NCBI GenBank assembly: GCA_017621475.1
Contig: JAGATA010000041.1
Span: forward strand, 35,144 to 99,143
Reading direction: 5' to 3'
DNA from: Clostridia bacterium
Lineage (GTDB): Bacteria > Bacillota > Clostridia > Oscillospirales > CAG-272
Length of the DNA stretch: 64,000 nt
Shown here piece after piece: positions 34,768 through 43,881 of this stretch. How positions within the stretch are numbered: the first letter of the stretch is position 1; each line of letters starts with the position of its first letter. Position numbers and translations under genes: made by a program. Under the pieces are notes generated by a model, which searched no databases, was not told the DNA's origin, and saw only the letters and a program-made list of their open reading frames with translations.

Positions 34768-36516
34768 ATGAAAAAGAAAAGCAACATGCGGCTTATAAAA
34801 AGATTTTTGCCATACTACAAAAAATACAAATGGATAATGGTCTTTGACCTTTTCTGTGCAGCGCTCACCACCGTGTGCGAGCTTGTACTGCCCATGATAG
34901 TACGCGAGATAACGGGCGCGGCAACGGATAACATCGAAGCGCTCACGCTTCGCCTTATCCTTTCCTGCGGCGTGCTCTATATCGTTTTGCGAATTATAGA
35001 CACCGCTGCCAACTACTATATGACGTCTGTCGGTCATATTATGGGCACAAAGATAGAAAACGATATGAGGCACGACCTCTTTTCACATCTGCAAAAGCTC
35101 TCCTTCTCCTACTACGACAATACGAAGATCGGCACGCTCATGTCGCGCATAACGACCGACCTTTTCGACGTAACGGAATTTGCGCACCATTGCCCCGAAG
35201 AATTTTTTATCGCGGGCATCAAGATAATCTGCGCGTTCATAATCCTCTGCACGATGAGTGTGCCGCTTACGCTTATCATATTTGCGACAATCCCCGTGAT
35301 GCTCTTCTGCCTTATCTTCTTCCGCAAGAAGATGAGGGATAATTTTGCCCAGTCGCGAAAGCAGATAGGCGAGCTTATCTCCCAGGTGGAGGACAGCTTG
35401 CTCGGCATAAGAGTTGTGAAATCCTTTGCCAAAGAAAACTTGGAGCAGGAAAAATTCGACAAAGGCAACAAGGAATTTCTCCGCCTTAAAACACAGCGTT
35501 ATCACATTATGGCGGGCTTTACCTCCTGCACTCGCCTTTTCGACGGTATTATGTACATCGTCGTTGTTATCGCGGGCGGTATCTTCCTTTTGAATAAATC
35601 CATCTCCGCCGCAGATTACGTGGCTTACCTTATGTTTGTTTCCACGCTTCTCACGTCCATCAGACGTATAGTGGAATTTTCCGAGCAGTTCCAAATGGGT
35701 ATGAGCGGTATAGAGCGCTTTGCCGAAATTATGGATACAGACCCCGAAATACAAACAAGAGCCGGCGCAAAGGAGCTTACCTCTGTGCGCGGCGAAGTTG
35801 AGTTTGACAACGTATCCTTCAGCTATGAAAGCACATCGGGAGAAGTGCTTCACCGCCTCAACCTCAAGGTAAAAGCAGGAGAGAGCGTCGCGCTCGTCGG
35901 CCCCTCTGGCGGCGGCAAGACAACGCTTTGCTCCCTTATCCCAAGGTTTTACGACGTGAACGAAGGCTCCGTTAAAATAGACGGAGATGACATCAAAAAC
36001 GTGACTCTGCGCTCTCTGCGAGAAAATATCGGCGTTGTGGCGCAGGATGTTTACCTATTCTCCGGCAGCGTGCGCGAAAATATCGCATACGGTAAAACGG
36101 ACGCAACGGACGAAGAAATAGAACGCGCCGCACGGCTTGCGGGTGCGGATGAATTTATACGTGAGCTTCCCGATGGATATAACACATACGTCGGAGAACG
36201 CGGCGTAAAGCTTTCGGGCGGTCAAAAGCAACGCATATCAATCGCGCGCGTATTCCTCAAAGACCCTCCCATACTCGTTCTTGACGAAGCAACAAGCGCA
36301 CTTGACAACGAAAGCGAAAGGATAGTGCAAGCCTCCCTTGAAGCGCTTGCAAAAGGCAGAACGACCTTCACCATCGCGCACAGACTCACAACGATACGAA
36401 ACGCAGACCGTATTCTCGTTCTCACAGAAAACGGAATAGAGGAATCCGGCTCCCACGAAGAACTTATCGCCAAAGGCGGTATCTACAGCGAGCTTTACAA
36501 GCTTTATTCTGTGTGA
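34768..36516 (+). CDS. ABC exporter, fused membrane and ATPase domains
   Basis: A 582-residue half-transporter that would act as a dimer. Residues about 1-310 form a six-helix type IV (ABC-B) exporter domain (LPMIVREITGAATDN, ISQVEDSLLGIRVVKSFAKE). The ATPase part has Walker A GPSGGGKTTLCSL, Q-loop GVVAQDVYLF, signature LSGGQKQRISIAR, Walker B PPILVLDEATSALD and the H-loop IAHRLTTI. Start at 34768, since GAAGG lies seven bases upstream and the longer frame overlaps the intergenic region. The substrate is unknown; the family includes lipid and multidrug exporters. The thioesterase upstream suggests lipid, which is only a guess. Confidence 0.94.
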   Translation: MKKKSNMRLIKRFLPYYKKYKWIMVFDLFCAALTTVCELVLPMIVREITGAATDNIEALTLRLILSCGVLYIVLRIIDTAANYYMTSVGHIMGTKIENDMRHDLFSHLQKLSFSYYDNTKIGTLMSRITTDLFDVTEFAHHCPEEFFIAGIKIICAFIILCTMSVPLTLIIFATIPVMLFCLIFFRKKMRDNFAQSRKQIGELISQVEDSLLGIRVVKSFAKENLEQEKFDKGNKEFLRLKTQRYHIMAGFTSCTRLFDGIMYIVVVIAGGIFLLNKSISAADYVAYLMFVSTLLTSIRRIVEFSEQFQMGMSGIERFAEIMDTDPEIQTRAGAKELTSVRGEVEFDNVSFSYESTSGEVLHRLNLKVKAGESVALVGPSGGGKTTLCSLIPRFYDVNEGSVKIDGDDIKNVTLRSLRENIGVVAQDVYLFSGSVRENIAYGKTDATDEEIERAARLAGADEFIRELPDGYNTYVGERGVKLSGGQKQRISIARVFLKDPPILVLDEATSALDNESERIVQASLEALAKGRTTFTIAHRLTTIRNADRILVLTENGIEESGSHEELIAKGGIYSELYKLYSV

Positions 36517-36532
36517 AAATCAATATAATAAT

Positions 36533-36557
36533 AAAACCCCGACTTTGTCGGGGTTTT
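36533..36557 (+). terminator. intrinsic terminator after the ABC exporter gene
   Basis: AAAACCCCGAC and its complement around TTT, then a T-rich end. The minus-strand gene at 36563 converges on it. Confidence 0.9.
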
Positions 36558-36562
36558 GTACT

Positions 36563-37051
36563 TTAAATATTTTCAGCTTTAACACGTATATTATAAAACA
36601 TATTAAAAATTTCATCTTGGGGATTCAAATTGTCTTTTATGGTTTCCAAACGCCTCTTTCCTACTCTTCGATCGACTATTGCAAATATTTTTACTATGAG
36701 ATTATCACTGTTTAAGCTCTCATCAATGCTTTGATTATCGAACTCCTGAAAAGCGGCATAAAAGCTTTTCTCGCTGAAAATTCCCAATTTAAGCGCCGTT
36801 TCATCCATATAGGCGTAGTTTTCGCTCATACGTTTCTCATATGTTTCATCGTGTGGGAACAGATGTGCCTTGTTCCAATTATTCCAATAGCAACCGCTTA
36901 TCAATTCTTTGCCATCTAATCTTATGGACGCCCTACCGTGATGGTCGGGACTTTTACTATAAGATGTGCAGTAATATTGAATATGTCCCCTTAAAGATTC
37001 GGCAAGATATTCGTTTTCAAGCTTATGCCTTATTCCGCTCCAAGTTGACAT
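36563..37051 (-). CDS. SF0329 family protein
   Basis: A 162-residue protein that begins MSTWSGIRHKLENEYLAESL and continues with HIQYYCTSYSKSPDHHGRASI. This resembles the small SF0329 family, in which a W-S-x-x-R/K-x-x-L/F-E start and a G-R-x-x-I-x-x-D-G-K/E stretch recur. Function unknown. RBS AAAAGGAA precedes the ATG at 37051; the longer frame runs into a repeat-like sequence. AT-rich composition and the repeat upstream suggest an accessory gene placed between the ABC exporter and glmM. Confidence 0.7.
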   Translation of the reverse strand: MSTWSGIRHKLENEYLAESLRGHIQYYCTSYSKSPDHHGRASIRLDGKELISGCYWNNWNKAHLFPHDETYEKRMSENYAYMDETALKLGIFSEKSFYAAFQEFDNQSIDESLNSDNLIVKIFAIVDRRVGKRRLETIKDNLNPQDEIFNMFYNIRVKAENI

Positions 37052-37082
37052 AGTTAAATTCCTTTTCTGTATTTTATTAAGC

Positions 37083-37145
37083 AATCCTCCATCTTTGAGG
37101 GAGTGGGACCGTTTTGCTTGCAAAATGGTGGAAGGAGCCTTCTTT
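37083..37145. repeat. intergenic repeat with short inverted arms
   Basis: AATCCTCCATCTTTGAGGGAG is followed by GGACCGTTTTGCTTGCAAAATGGTGG and AAGGAGCC. CCTCC/GGAGG-like and CATTTTGC/GCAAAATG-like arms are visible. It resembles, by memory only, the modular double-hairpin repeats of gut Clostridia and is related in style to 23471-23518. Confidence 0.45.
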
Positions 37146-37163
37146 CACCATTTATATTTCCCT

Positions 37164-38525
37164 TTATACCGCATCGGCAAGCGCCGCCGTTATATCCCTT
37201 GCCATGCCGTCAACGATATTTTCCACAAGAGCAAGGTCATCGCCCTCTGCCATTATGCGGATAAGCGGCTCCGTACCTGAGGGGCGTACAACAACTCTGC
37301 CTGTCTTGCCAAGTGTCGTTTTCGCTTCGTCCAAAATTTCGCGCACACGGTCGCTCGTGTAAAACTCCAGTTTCTGATCATGGCTTGCTCGGATATTTTT
37401 CGTTATCTGCGGATAGAGCTTCATAACCTTTGCCGCTTCGGAAAGGGAGATATCCTTTCTTCTGAGGACGGAAAGAAGCTGTACCGCCGTCAGCTCTCCG
37501 TCGCCCGTCGTGGCAAAATCGCGGAAGATAACGTGACCGGATTGCTCTCCGCCGAAATAATAATCCTCCAAAAGCATCTTTTCAAGAACGTATCTGTCGC
37601 CAACCTTCGTGCGTATGAATTTTATATCGTTCTCCTCGCAGAATTTGCCAAGACCGAAATTCGTAACTATCGTTCCCACGAGCGCATTATTTGTAAGCCT
37701 GCCTCTCTCCTTCATATCGAGAGCGATTATCGCCATAATCATGTCTCCGTCCACGATATTGCCGTTTTCGTCAACACAAAGGCAGCGGTCTGCGTCCCCA
37801 TCGAAAGCAACGCCCGCAAAAAGCCCGTGCTCAACAACGTATTTCTGCAAGCTTTCCATATGCGTAGAGCCGCAGTTTTCATTTATATTCACACCATCTG
37901 GATCGCAGAAGAGCATATGGCACTTTGCACCGAGCCCCTCGAAAAGCTCCCTCGCCGTTGTACAAGCAGAACCGTTGGCACAGTCGATAGCGATCTCCAT
38001 GCCGTCAAAGCCGTACATTACCGTGGAGCGCAGATGCGCGATGTAATCCTTGAGCGCATCCGAGGAATAAGTTATAGTTCCTATCTGCTCGGGCTCTGCG
38101 GTTTTAAGACGCTCGGGAGTATCCAGAACCAGCTCCTCCACTCTTTCCTCAAGCTCATCGGGAAGCTTCATTCCCGAATCGGAAAACACCTTTATACCGT
38201 TGAACTCGCTGGGGTTGTGGGACGCAGAGATCATAATGCCTGCGTGCGCTTTATATTTGCCGATAAGATATGCCACGGCGGGTGTAGGTACAACGCCGAG
38301 ATTTATAACGTCCATTCCTGCGGAGCAAAAGCCGGCGCTTATGGCACTTGCAAGCATACCGCTTGAAAGGCGTGTATCCATTCCGACAACGACCGTGCCG
38401 TATTTATTGTGTCTGCCGCGGCCTATGACCATCGCAATAGCTCTGCCGAGCTGCATCGCTATTTCGCATGTAAGCTCCTTGTTCGCAATGCCGCGCACAC
38501 CGTCTGTACCGAAAAGTCTTCCCAT
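37164..38525 (-). CDS. glmM: phosphoglucosamine mutase
   Basis: A 453-residue alpha-D-phosphohexomutase that converts glucosamine-6-phosphate to glucosamine-1-phosphate, the step after GlmS. It starts with GRLFGTDGVRGIANKEL. The phosphoserine loop is GIMISASHNPSEFNGIK (Ser at about 102), the metal loop AGVAFDGDADRCLCVDENG and the substrate loop HVIFRDFATTGDGELTAVQLL region are present, and the C-terminal phosphate loop is RVVVRPSGTEPLIRIMAEG. All catalytic parts and the length are standard. It has its own RBS region and follows the hexapeptide-repeat gene by 36 bases on the same strand. Confidence 0.96.
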   Translation of the reverse strand: MGRLFGTDGVRGIANKELTCEIAMQLGRAIAMVIGRGRHNKYGTVVVGMDTRLSSGMLASAISAGFCSAGMDVINLGVVPTPAVAYLIGKYKAHAGIMISASHNPSEFNGIKVFSDSGMKLPDELEERVEELVLDTPERLKTAEPEQIGTITYSSDALKDYIAHLRSTVMYGFDGMEIAIDCANGSACTTARELFEGLGAKCHMLFCDPDGVNINENCGSTHMESLQKYVVEHGLFAGVAFDGDADRCLCVDENGNIVDGDMIMAIIALDMKERGRLTNNALVGTIVTNFGLGKFCEENDIKFIRTKVGDRYVLEKMLLEDYYFGGEQSGHVIFRDFATTGDGELTAVQLLSVLRRKDISLSEAAKVMKLYPQITKNIRASHDQKLEFYTSDRVREILDEAKTTLGKTGRVVVRPSGTEPLIRIMAEGDDLALVENIVDGMARDITAALADAV

Positions 38526-38561
38526 CTTATTCCCTCTTTCCGAACGCTTTTGGCGTTCTTA

Positions 38562-39227
38562 TCAAATTTTCTTGACGATAACACCGTCTTTTTTATAGAT
38601 ACTGTTCTCTGCCACAACGCCGCGCACGCAGGATGTGGGGTAAACAGTGGAGTTTTTGCATATTACGCTTCCGGGGCAAAGCACGCTGTTGCATCCTACC
38701 TCAACGAAGTCGCCGAGGAACGCTCCGACTTTTTTGCGTCCCGTGGGTATTTCCTCTCCCTCGTTTTTGATAACTACAAGGCTTTTGTCGCTTTTCACGT
38801 TAGACGTGACCGAGCCCGCGCCCATATGGGATTTATAGCCAAGGATGGAATCCCCAACGTAGTTGAAGTGAGGAACCTGCACTCCGTCCGAAAGGATGCA
38901 GTTTTTAAGTTCGCAGGAGTTGCCCACAACGCTTCCCTTGCCGACAATGGCAGAGCCGCGTATGTACGCGCAATGGCGCACCTCGGCGCCGCTGTCTATA
39001 ATACAGGGTCCGTTTACAAAGGCGGAAGGCGCTATCTTTGCGTCACGCGCCGCCCATACGTTCTCTCCGATAAGAGCATATTCTTCGCTCGGCAAAGTTT
39101 TTCCAAGCTCTATTATAAAATCCGAAATTTCGGAAAGCACCTGCCAAGGATACTCCGCGCGAGCCAAAAGCGGCGCGGCAATTGTGTGTCCTTCCTCAAA
39201 AAGTGCGTTTATTCTTATATCAGCCAT
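38562..39227 (-). CDS. left-handed beta-helix (hexapeptide) acyltransferase-like protein
   Basis: A 221-residue protein. After an N-terminal helical part (about 1-55), imperfect hexapeptide repeats build a left-handed beta helix: VWAARDAKIAPSAFVNGPCI, GAEVRHCAYIRGSAIVGKGS, VVGNSCELKNCILSDGVQVP. It resembles the C-terminal half of GlmU-like sugar-nucleotide acetyltransferases but has no nucleotidyltransferase domain. Its position directly before glmM fits the UDP-GlcNAc pathway. Start at 39227 is set by AAAGGAG; an alternative 48 bases upstream lacks one. It may be catalytically active or a structural relative; the catalytic residues are not clear to me. Confidence 0.75.
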   Translation of the reverse strand: MADIRINALFEEGHTIAAPLLARAEYPWQVLSEISDFIIELGKTLPSEEYALIGENVWAARDAKIAPSAFVNGPCIIDSGAEVRHCAYIRGSAIVGKGSVVGNSCELKNCILSDGVQVPHFNYVGDSILGYKSHMGAGSVTSNVKSDKSLVVIKNEGEEIPTGRKKVGAFLGDFVEVGCNSVLCPGSVICKNSTVYPTSCVRGVVAENSIYKKDGVIVKKI

Positions 39228-39384
39228 AAAAATCTCCTTTAAATCAACACGGTCATTTATAATTATATTGTGCAAATCACAAATAAATTCATATATTAAA
39301 TGAACTTTATTGAGGATTTTTCACAAGCTCTTTTTTTATTTTACCATAAATATCCTTGCTTGTCAATTTAAAAAAGGATACAAA

Positions 39385-39412
39385 AAGCTCCGCACATTTT
39401 TGTGCGGAGCTT
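39385..39412 (-). terminator. intrinsic terminator after tRNA-Arg
   Basis: AAGCTCCGCACA and its complement around TTTT, followed on the minus strand by a T-run. It begins at the last base of the tRNA CCA end. Confidence 0.88.
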
Positions 39413-39488
39413 GGCGTCGATAAGAGGATTCGAACCTCCGACCTGCCGCTTAGGAGGCGGCTGCTCTATCCTGCTGAGCTACATCGAC
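39412..39488 (-). tRNA. tRNA-Arg (CCT anticodon)
   Basis: A 77-base cloverleaf. The acceptor stem is GTCGATG with TATCGAC plus discriminator G and encoded CCA. The D-arm has GCTCAGCAGG. The anticodon stem GCCGC/GCGGC encloses the seven-base loop CTCCTAA, giving anticodon CCT (reads AGG). The T-arm is GGAGG-TTCGAAT-CCTCT. All stems pair, with G-U at the last acceptor pair and first T-stem pair. Confidence 0.96.
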
Positions 39489-39531
39489 GTATCGCGCCCG
39501 TATTTCGGGCGCATTTTATTATTATCTTTTA

Positions 39532-40950
39532 TCAGAAAAGATCTTTTCTTTTTTCTTTTTCGGCGGGAACTTTTTCTTCGCTCGGCTCTTCGTCCGTGGG
39601 CTCTTCCCTGTCTATTTCTTCAAGGTAATCCTCCACAAGCTCCTCGCCGTGCTCGCTCATCTCCACATCGTGATCGTGCTCAACGACCCAAACGAACATC
39701 GTTTTGATGCGAGCGAAGATGGAGGGGCGGTTCTCCTTCCATTCCTCAGCTTGTACACGCTCTATTTCAAGACCCTTTCCTACATCGTCGGAATAATAGT
39801 CTATTATATCCGCGCTTCTTCCCTTTCCTTTGAGCTTGGAAGAAATAATATTTCCGATCCAAGTATAGATCAGAGAGAACATAGGAACGCCTATCACCAT
39901 ACCTGTAAATCCAAAAAGTCCGGACATTATCGTGATAGCGATAACTACCCAAACAGAGGAAAGGTCAAGGTGGTCACCTATAATTCTGGGAGCAATGATA
40001 TTGCCGTCCACCTGCTGTATTATAAGGATGATTATTGCAAACCAAATAACGGAGATGGGGTCTGCTATAAATATAATAAATGCAGAGGGAATAGCACCGA
40101 TGAACGGGCCAAAGAACGGGATAAAGTTCGTCACACCGACGATAAGAGAAACAAGGGGGTAATAAGGAATTCCCACAATGCTGCAAACAACAAAACATTC
40201 AAGTCCGACAAGAAGCGAGTCAAATGCCATCGCAACGATATATCCACCAAAGGAATCGTCCGCCTGCTTTGCCGCGGAAACGAGTTTGTTGTATTTTCTT
40301 TCGGAGAAGACGGCACACACAAGGCGCTTGCCTTGTGCCACAAATTTTTCTTTCTGCAAAAGGAAATATATAGAAAGGATTATACCAAGCGCAACATCCT
40401 TTATCAAAACGATAACATCGCTGATAATCCCGGTAAGTTTCGGTACGATATATTCTATCAACGCGGAAATACCGTTAAGCAAGCTTCCCAAGGAGGAGAT
40501 CGCTTTTTCTATAATTCCGGAAAATTCGGGGATCTTTGTTCCTATGTCTGTAAGCCAGCCTTGCAAAGAAGCGATGTAAAACGAGATGTTATTTCTAAGG
40601 TCATTTACACCCGCAACGACCTGCGGTCCGATGATAAGCACAAATCCGGAGAGCAAAAGTATAACCGAAATGTAAGTGCAAACAACAGAAAGAGATCTTT
40701 TGAGTTTGAGCCTTCCGCTCTTTTTATCGAGGAAAGCAAAGACCTTGTTTTCAAAAAGTTTTACTATCCTGTTAAGGATATAAGCTATAATGATACCATA
40801 TAATATCGGCTTAAATACCGCAAATATTTTGCCGAATATTCCGCTGAGATCCACTTTCAAAAAGAAGAAAATACAGATCACGGCAAACAGAATGACCAAG
40901 CAAGCATAAAAAGCTATCTGCCCGTACTTCTTGTTATGTTCAAACTTCAT
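39532..40950 (-). CDS. AI-2E family transporter (PF01594)
   Basis: A 472-residue membrane protein with about eight helices. Family stretches are IFAVFKPILYGIIIAYILNRIV, DSFGGYIVAMAFDSLLVGL, YPLVSLIVGVTNFIPFFGPFIGAIPSAFI cut here as FIPFFGPFIGAIPSA, QQVDGNIIAPRIIGD and GLFGFTGMVIGVPMF. The C-terminal 80 residues are acidic and cytosolic (EEPTDEEPSEEKVPAEKEK). Members include putative autoinducer-2 exporters, Na+/H+ antiporters and sporulation protein YtvI-like proteins. The substrate here is open. The ATG at 40950 has AAAGGAG six bases upstream. Confidence 0.88.
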   Translation of the reverse strand: MKFEHNKKYGQIAFYACLVILFAVICIFFFLKVDLSGIFGKIFAVFKPILYGIIIAYILNRIVKLFENKVFAFLDKKSGRLKLKRSLSVVCTYISVILLLSGFVLIIGPQVVAGVNDLRNNISFYIASLQGWLTDIGTKIPEFSGIIEKAISSLGSLLNGISALIEYIVPKLTGIISDVIVLIKDVALGIILSIYFLLQKEKFVAQGKRLVCAVFSERKYNKLVSAAKQADDSFGGYIVAMAFDSLLVGLECFVVCSIVGIPYYPLVSLIVGVTNFIPFFGPFIGAIPSAFIIFIADPISVIWFAIIILIIQQVDGNIIAPRIIGDHLDLSSVWVVIAITIMSGLFGFTGMVIGVPMFSLIYTWIGNIISSKLKGKGRSADIIDYYSDDVGKGLEIERVQAEEWKENRPSIFARIKTMFVWVVEHDHDVEMSEHGEELVEDYLEEIDREEPTDEEPSEEKVPAEKEKRKDLF

Positions 40951-41122
40951 AGCTTCTCCTTTCCGGAAAAAATATATTATCAATATTATTTTATACTTAT
41001 AAGTCGTACAAGTCAAGGTTTTTCTCAACCTTAATTGTTAGAAAAATATTAACTTTTTTTGTACAAAAAATTTTAAACTAAAAAATCAGGCTATGCCGCA
41101 CGTAATCGCCACCCTATAACGC

Positions 41123-41148
41123 AAAAAGTGCGGTAAACCGCACTTTTT
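41123..41148 (-). terminator. intrinsic terminator after the LiaF-like gene
   Basis: AAAAAGTGCGG and its complement around TAAA, lying four bases after the LiaF-like stop on the minus strand. Confidence 0.85.
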
Positions 41149-41152
41149 ACTG

Positions 41153-41815
41153 TCATTTTTCAATTACCTTTACTTCGCCGAAGGAGCAATCTGCCTCTAT
41201 GCAGAGGGGAATGCCGACTTTGGCTGTATCACATTCGTTCTTAATGTCACCAAAGCTTACGTCGCCTTTAAGCTCAACGGAAACATTGTTCGGCACGAAC
41301 ACCTTAACGCTTCCGAAAGAGCAATGTATGCGGAATGGCTTTGTCTGGTTGATAATGGCATTTGAAAGATCAAGCTTCATTTCCCCGAAGGAGCATTTAA
41401 ATACGCCGCCCTCGAAAGGCTTTCCGTCGTAATTATACTTCTGCTCTGCAAAAGACGTCTTTCCTTCGCAAACGCCGTTTTTCTTTTCGTTTGCGCTTCT
41501 GACTGCGGAAGCAATGATGCTCACACCGATAAGAATGATAACTATCGGCAAAAGAAGCTTCCAGGAAATATACGGACCGAATGTTTCCGTATTATCGAGC
41601 AAAAGCACCACACCGACGATAAGACCCGCCACGTTGCCGAAATCGGGACCGCTTGTAAATATCCAATAAAGGCAGGGCAAGATTATAAACAGCGTCCACC
41701 ATCCGGGAAAAAACACGTCTATATCCCAAAGGTTTACGGCGTTACCGCCGAGAATAACACCGAGAGCGATTATAAGAACGCCCCAGAATATACTTGCAAA
41801 GGTTTTTCTGCTCAT
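41153..41815 (-). CDS. LiaF-like membrane protein with C-terminal beta repeats
   Basis: A 220-residue protein with four helices in the first 110 residues (IFWGVLIIALGVILGGNAV and IDVFFPGWWTLFIILPCLYW match the LiaF transmembrane domain). A C-terminal part follows, built from four short repeats of the type CSFGEMKLDLS, CSFGSVKVFVP, VSFGDIKNEC, CSFGEVKVI. That pattern is the LiaF C-terminal (DUF2154-like) beta fold. LiaF proteins restrain cell-envelope stress two-component systems; no liaRS pair is adjacent, so the link to envelope stress is only by family. RBS AGGAGG is strong. Confidence 0.8.
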   Translation of the reverse strand: MSRKTFASIFWGVLIIALGVILGGNAVNLWDIDVFFPGWWTLFIILPCLYWIFTSGPDFGNVAGLIVGVVLLLDNTETFGPYISWKLLLPIVIILIGVSIIASAVRSANEKKNGVCEGKTSFAEQKYNYDGKPFEGGVFKCSFGEMKLDLSNAIINQTKPFRIHCSFGSVKVFVPNNVSVELKGDVSFGDIKNECDTAKVGIPLCIEADCSFGEVKVIEK

Positions 41816-41835
41816 AAAATTACCTCCTGTATTTT

Positions 41836-43074
41836 TTAATATTTTTTACGCGCTTCCAAGCGCTTCTTTTTAATGTGCATATTGCGGAAAACGACCGCAA
41901 GAGAAGCCACGCAGATCACCGCAACCGCGATCCAGAACGAAGGTGTCAGCTCATTGGAACGGACGATAGATATCCAAAGCTCATCCATAAGCTGTTTTGC
42001 TTCATCCGAAAGATTGATGTAGCGTTCCGTGTTCGCAAGCAATTCCTCGCTCGGATAAGCGATCTCGCTTGAAGCAAGCTCCTCATCCATAAGGGGTTTT
42101 GCCGCGGATATTGGTGTGGAATACCATATCATATCGCTGTTTGCCGCAGAGATAACGGGTTCGCACATAAAGTTTATAAACATTTCCGCAGCTTCGCGTT
42201 TTTTGCTTGTTGCGGGAATGCACATAGCGTCCGTAAAAAGGTTCGTTCCCTCCGGAGGAATAAAGAAAGCAAGGTCTTCGTTATCCTCCACCATAGTGAG
42301 GTAGTCGCCTGCATAATATGGCGCGATGTATGCGTTTTCTTCGACCATTTTATCGAATATCTGATCCATAACGTATGCCTGGATAACGTCTGCCTGTGCG
42401 CTGAGCTCATCTGCCGCTTCCCTTATTTCATCGGTATTATTCGTATTCATCGAATATCCGAGCTTTTTAAGAGCAATGGCAAAAGCATCGCGGGAGTTAT
42501 CGAACATAAGTATCTTGCCGGCATATTTCTCGTTCCAGAGAAGCTCCCAGCCCGTAACGTCCGCTTCATCAACGTACTTTGTGTTGTAGATGATACCTAC
42601 AGTACCCCACATATAAGGCGCGCTGTATTCGTTGTTTGGGTCATATTCGGGATTTTTAAATTCCGCGTCCACGTATTTTTCAAAATTCGGGATATTGGAA
42701 TAATCGAGCTTTTGGAGCATTCCCTCTTCGGCAAGACGGGAGATCATGTAGTCCGAGGGAATTATAACGTCATAGCTTGCGCTGCCGTTTTTGAGCTTTG
42801 CATAAAGGCTTTCGTTGCTATCAAACGTGGTATATTCCACGTTGATGCCCGTAAGCTCTTCAAACTCTTTTTCAACATTGAGCGAGCCTTCTCCGCCATC
42901 GGAGATGTATTCACCCCAGTTATAAACATAGAGCGTGATATTCTGACCCTTGAATTTGGAGTAATACTCCATATCGTAGGAATATTCTTCCTCCTGCGCA
43001 CCGATAGCCGTGCAAAAGGCGAAAGCGAGGAGAAGAAGGGATATAAAGCAAGAGAGTATTTTTTTCATTTTCAT
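41836..43074 (-). CDS. potD: spermidine/putrescine ABC transporter substrate-binding protein with C-terminal membrane anchor
   Basis: A 412-residue exported binding protein that captures polyamines. A signal peptide (ILSCFISLLLLAFAFCTAIGA) leads into the PotD fold: LYVYNWGEYISDGG, YDVIIPSDYMISRLAEEGMLQKLDY, VGIIYNTKYVD and the tail PLMDEELASSEIAYPSEE. It lacks a proper lipobox Cys at the end of the signal region. Instead it ends with one hydrophobic helix (SFWIAVAVICVASLAVVF) and a basic tail, so it seems held by the C-terminus. That is unusual for Gram-positive PotD, which is normally a lipoprotein. It is the last gene of potABCD, four bases after potC. Confidence 0.93.
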   Translation of the reverse strand: MKMKKILSCFISLLLLAFAFCTAIGAQEEEYSYDMEYYSKFKGQNITLYVYNWGEYISDGGEGSLNVEKEFEELTGINVEYTTFDSNESLYAKLKNGSASYDVIIPSDYMISRLAEEGMLQKLDYSNIPNFEKYVDAEFKNPEYDPNNEYSAPYMWGTVGIIYNTKYVDEADVTGWELLWNEKYAGKILMFDNSRDAFAIALKKLGYSMNTNNTDEIREAADELSAQADVIQAYVMDQIFDKMVEENAYIAPYYAGDYLTMVEDNEDLAFFIPPEGTNLFTDAMCIPATSKKREAAEMFINFMCEPVISAANSDMIWYSTPISAAKPLMDEELASSEIAYPSEELLANTERYINLSDEAKQLMDELWISIVRSNELTPSFWIAVAVICVASLAVVFRNMHIKKKRLEARKKY

Positions 43075-43077
43075 TTG

Positions 43078-43881
43078 TTATCTCCTTGCCGCGCTTTTCT
43101 TTTCGCGTTCCTTTTCCTTGCGGATATCGCGGATGTTCGTAAAGAGGAGCACCGCAAGAACCACAACGAAAATAAGCGTGGAGAGCGCATTTATTTCGGG
43201 ACTGACGCGTTTTCTTACCATAGAGTAGATGGTGATGGGAAGCGTCTGCAAATTTCCCGCCGTGAAAAAGCTGATAACAAAGTCGTCTATGGAGTATGTG
43301 AACGCCATAAGAAAACCTGTGATAATGCCGGGCATTATCTCCGGGATAACGACCTTCTGGAAAGCTTTTGCAGGGCTGCAACCAAGGTCCATCGCCGCTT
43401 CATAAAGGCTCACGTTTATTTGGCGGAGCTTTGGCAGGATGGAAAGAAAAACACTGGGCACACAGAAAGTTATGTGTGCAATAATAAGAGTTCCCCAACC
43501 GTTGCCGTTCATTCTCGTAGCCGCAAAAAGCAGCATAAGTGAAATACCCGTTACTATTTCCGGGTTGATGAGAGGGAAATTGGTTACGTTTTTGATAAGT
43601 CCCTTTGCCACTTTATTGTTCATAGAATGAACGCCGATTGCGGCAAGTGCGCCAAGCACCGTTGCCACAACACTCGCCACGAGAGCAACGATAAGCGTAT
43701 TTGCAAAGGATTTCATAATAAGCTCGTTGGAAAAGAGTTCTTTATACCATTTCAAGGAAAATCCCTGCCAGGAATAACCCTTTTCGGAGTTAAAAGAGAA
43801 AACTATAAGAATGATGATCGGGGCGTAGAGGAAAAGCAGCATAAGTGCGGCATATACGCCCGAAAATTTATTTTTTTTCAT
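43078..43881 (-). CDS. potC: spermidine/putrescine ABC transporter permease
   Basis: A 267-residue membrane subunit with six helices. The binding-protein-dependent permease EAA loop is LYEAAMDLGCSPAKAFQKVVIP, and the N-terminus LFLYAPIIILIVFSFN and the segment YSIDDFVISFFTAG are typical for PotC. Together with PotB it forms the channel driven by the PotA ATPase. It overlaps potB by four bases (ATGA) and is followed by potD at close spacing. The C-terminal Lys/Arg/Glu-rich tail is cytosolic. Confidence 0.95.
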   Translation of the reverse strand: MKKNKFSGVYAALMLLFLYAPIIILIVFSFNSEKGYSWQGFSLKWYKELFSNELIMKSFANTLIVALVASVVATVLGALAAIGVHSMNNKVAKGLIKNVTNFPLINPEIVTGISLMLLFAATRMNGNGWGTLIIAHITFCVPSVFLSILPKLRQINVSLYEAAMDLGCSPAKAFQKVVIPEIMPGIITGFLMAFTYSIDDFVISFFTAGNLQTLPITIYSMVRKRVSPEINALSTLIFVVVLAVLLFTNIRDIRKEKEREKKSAARR

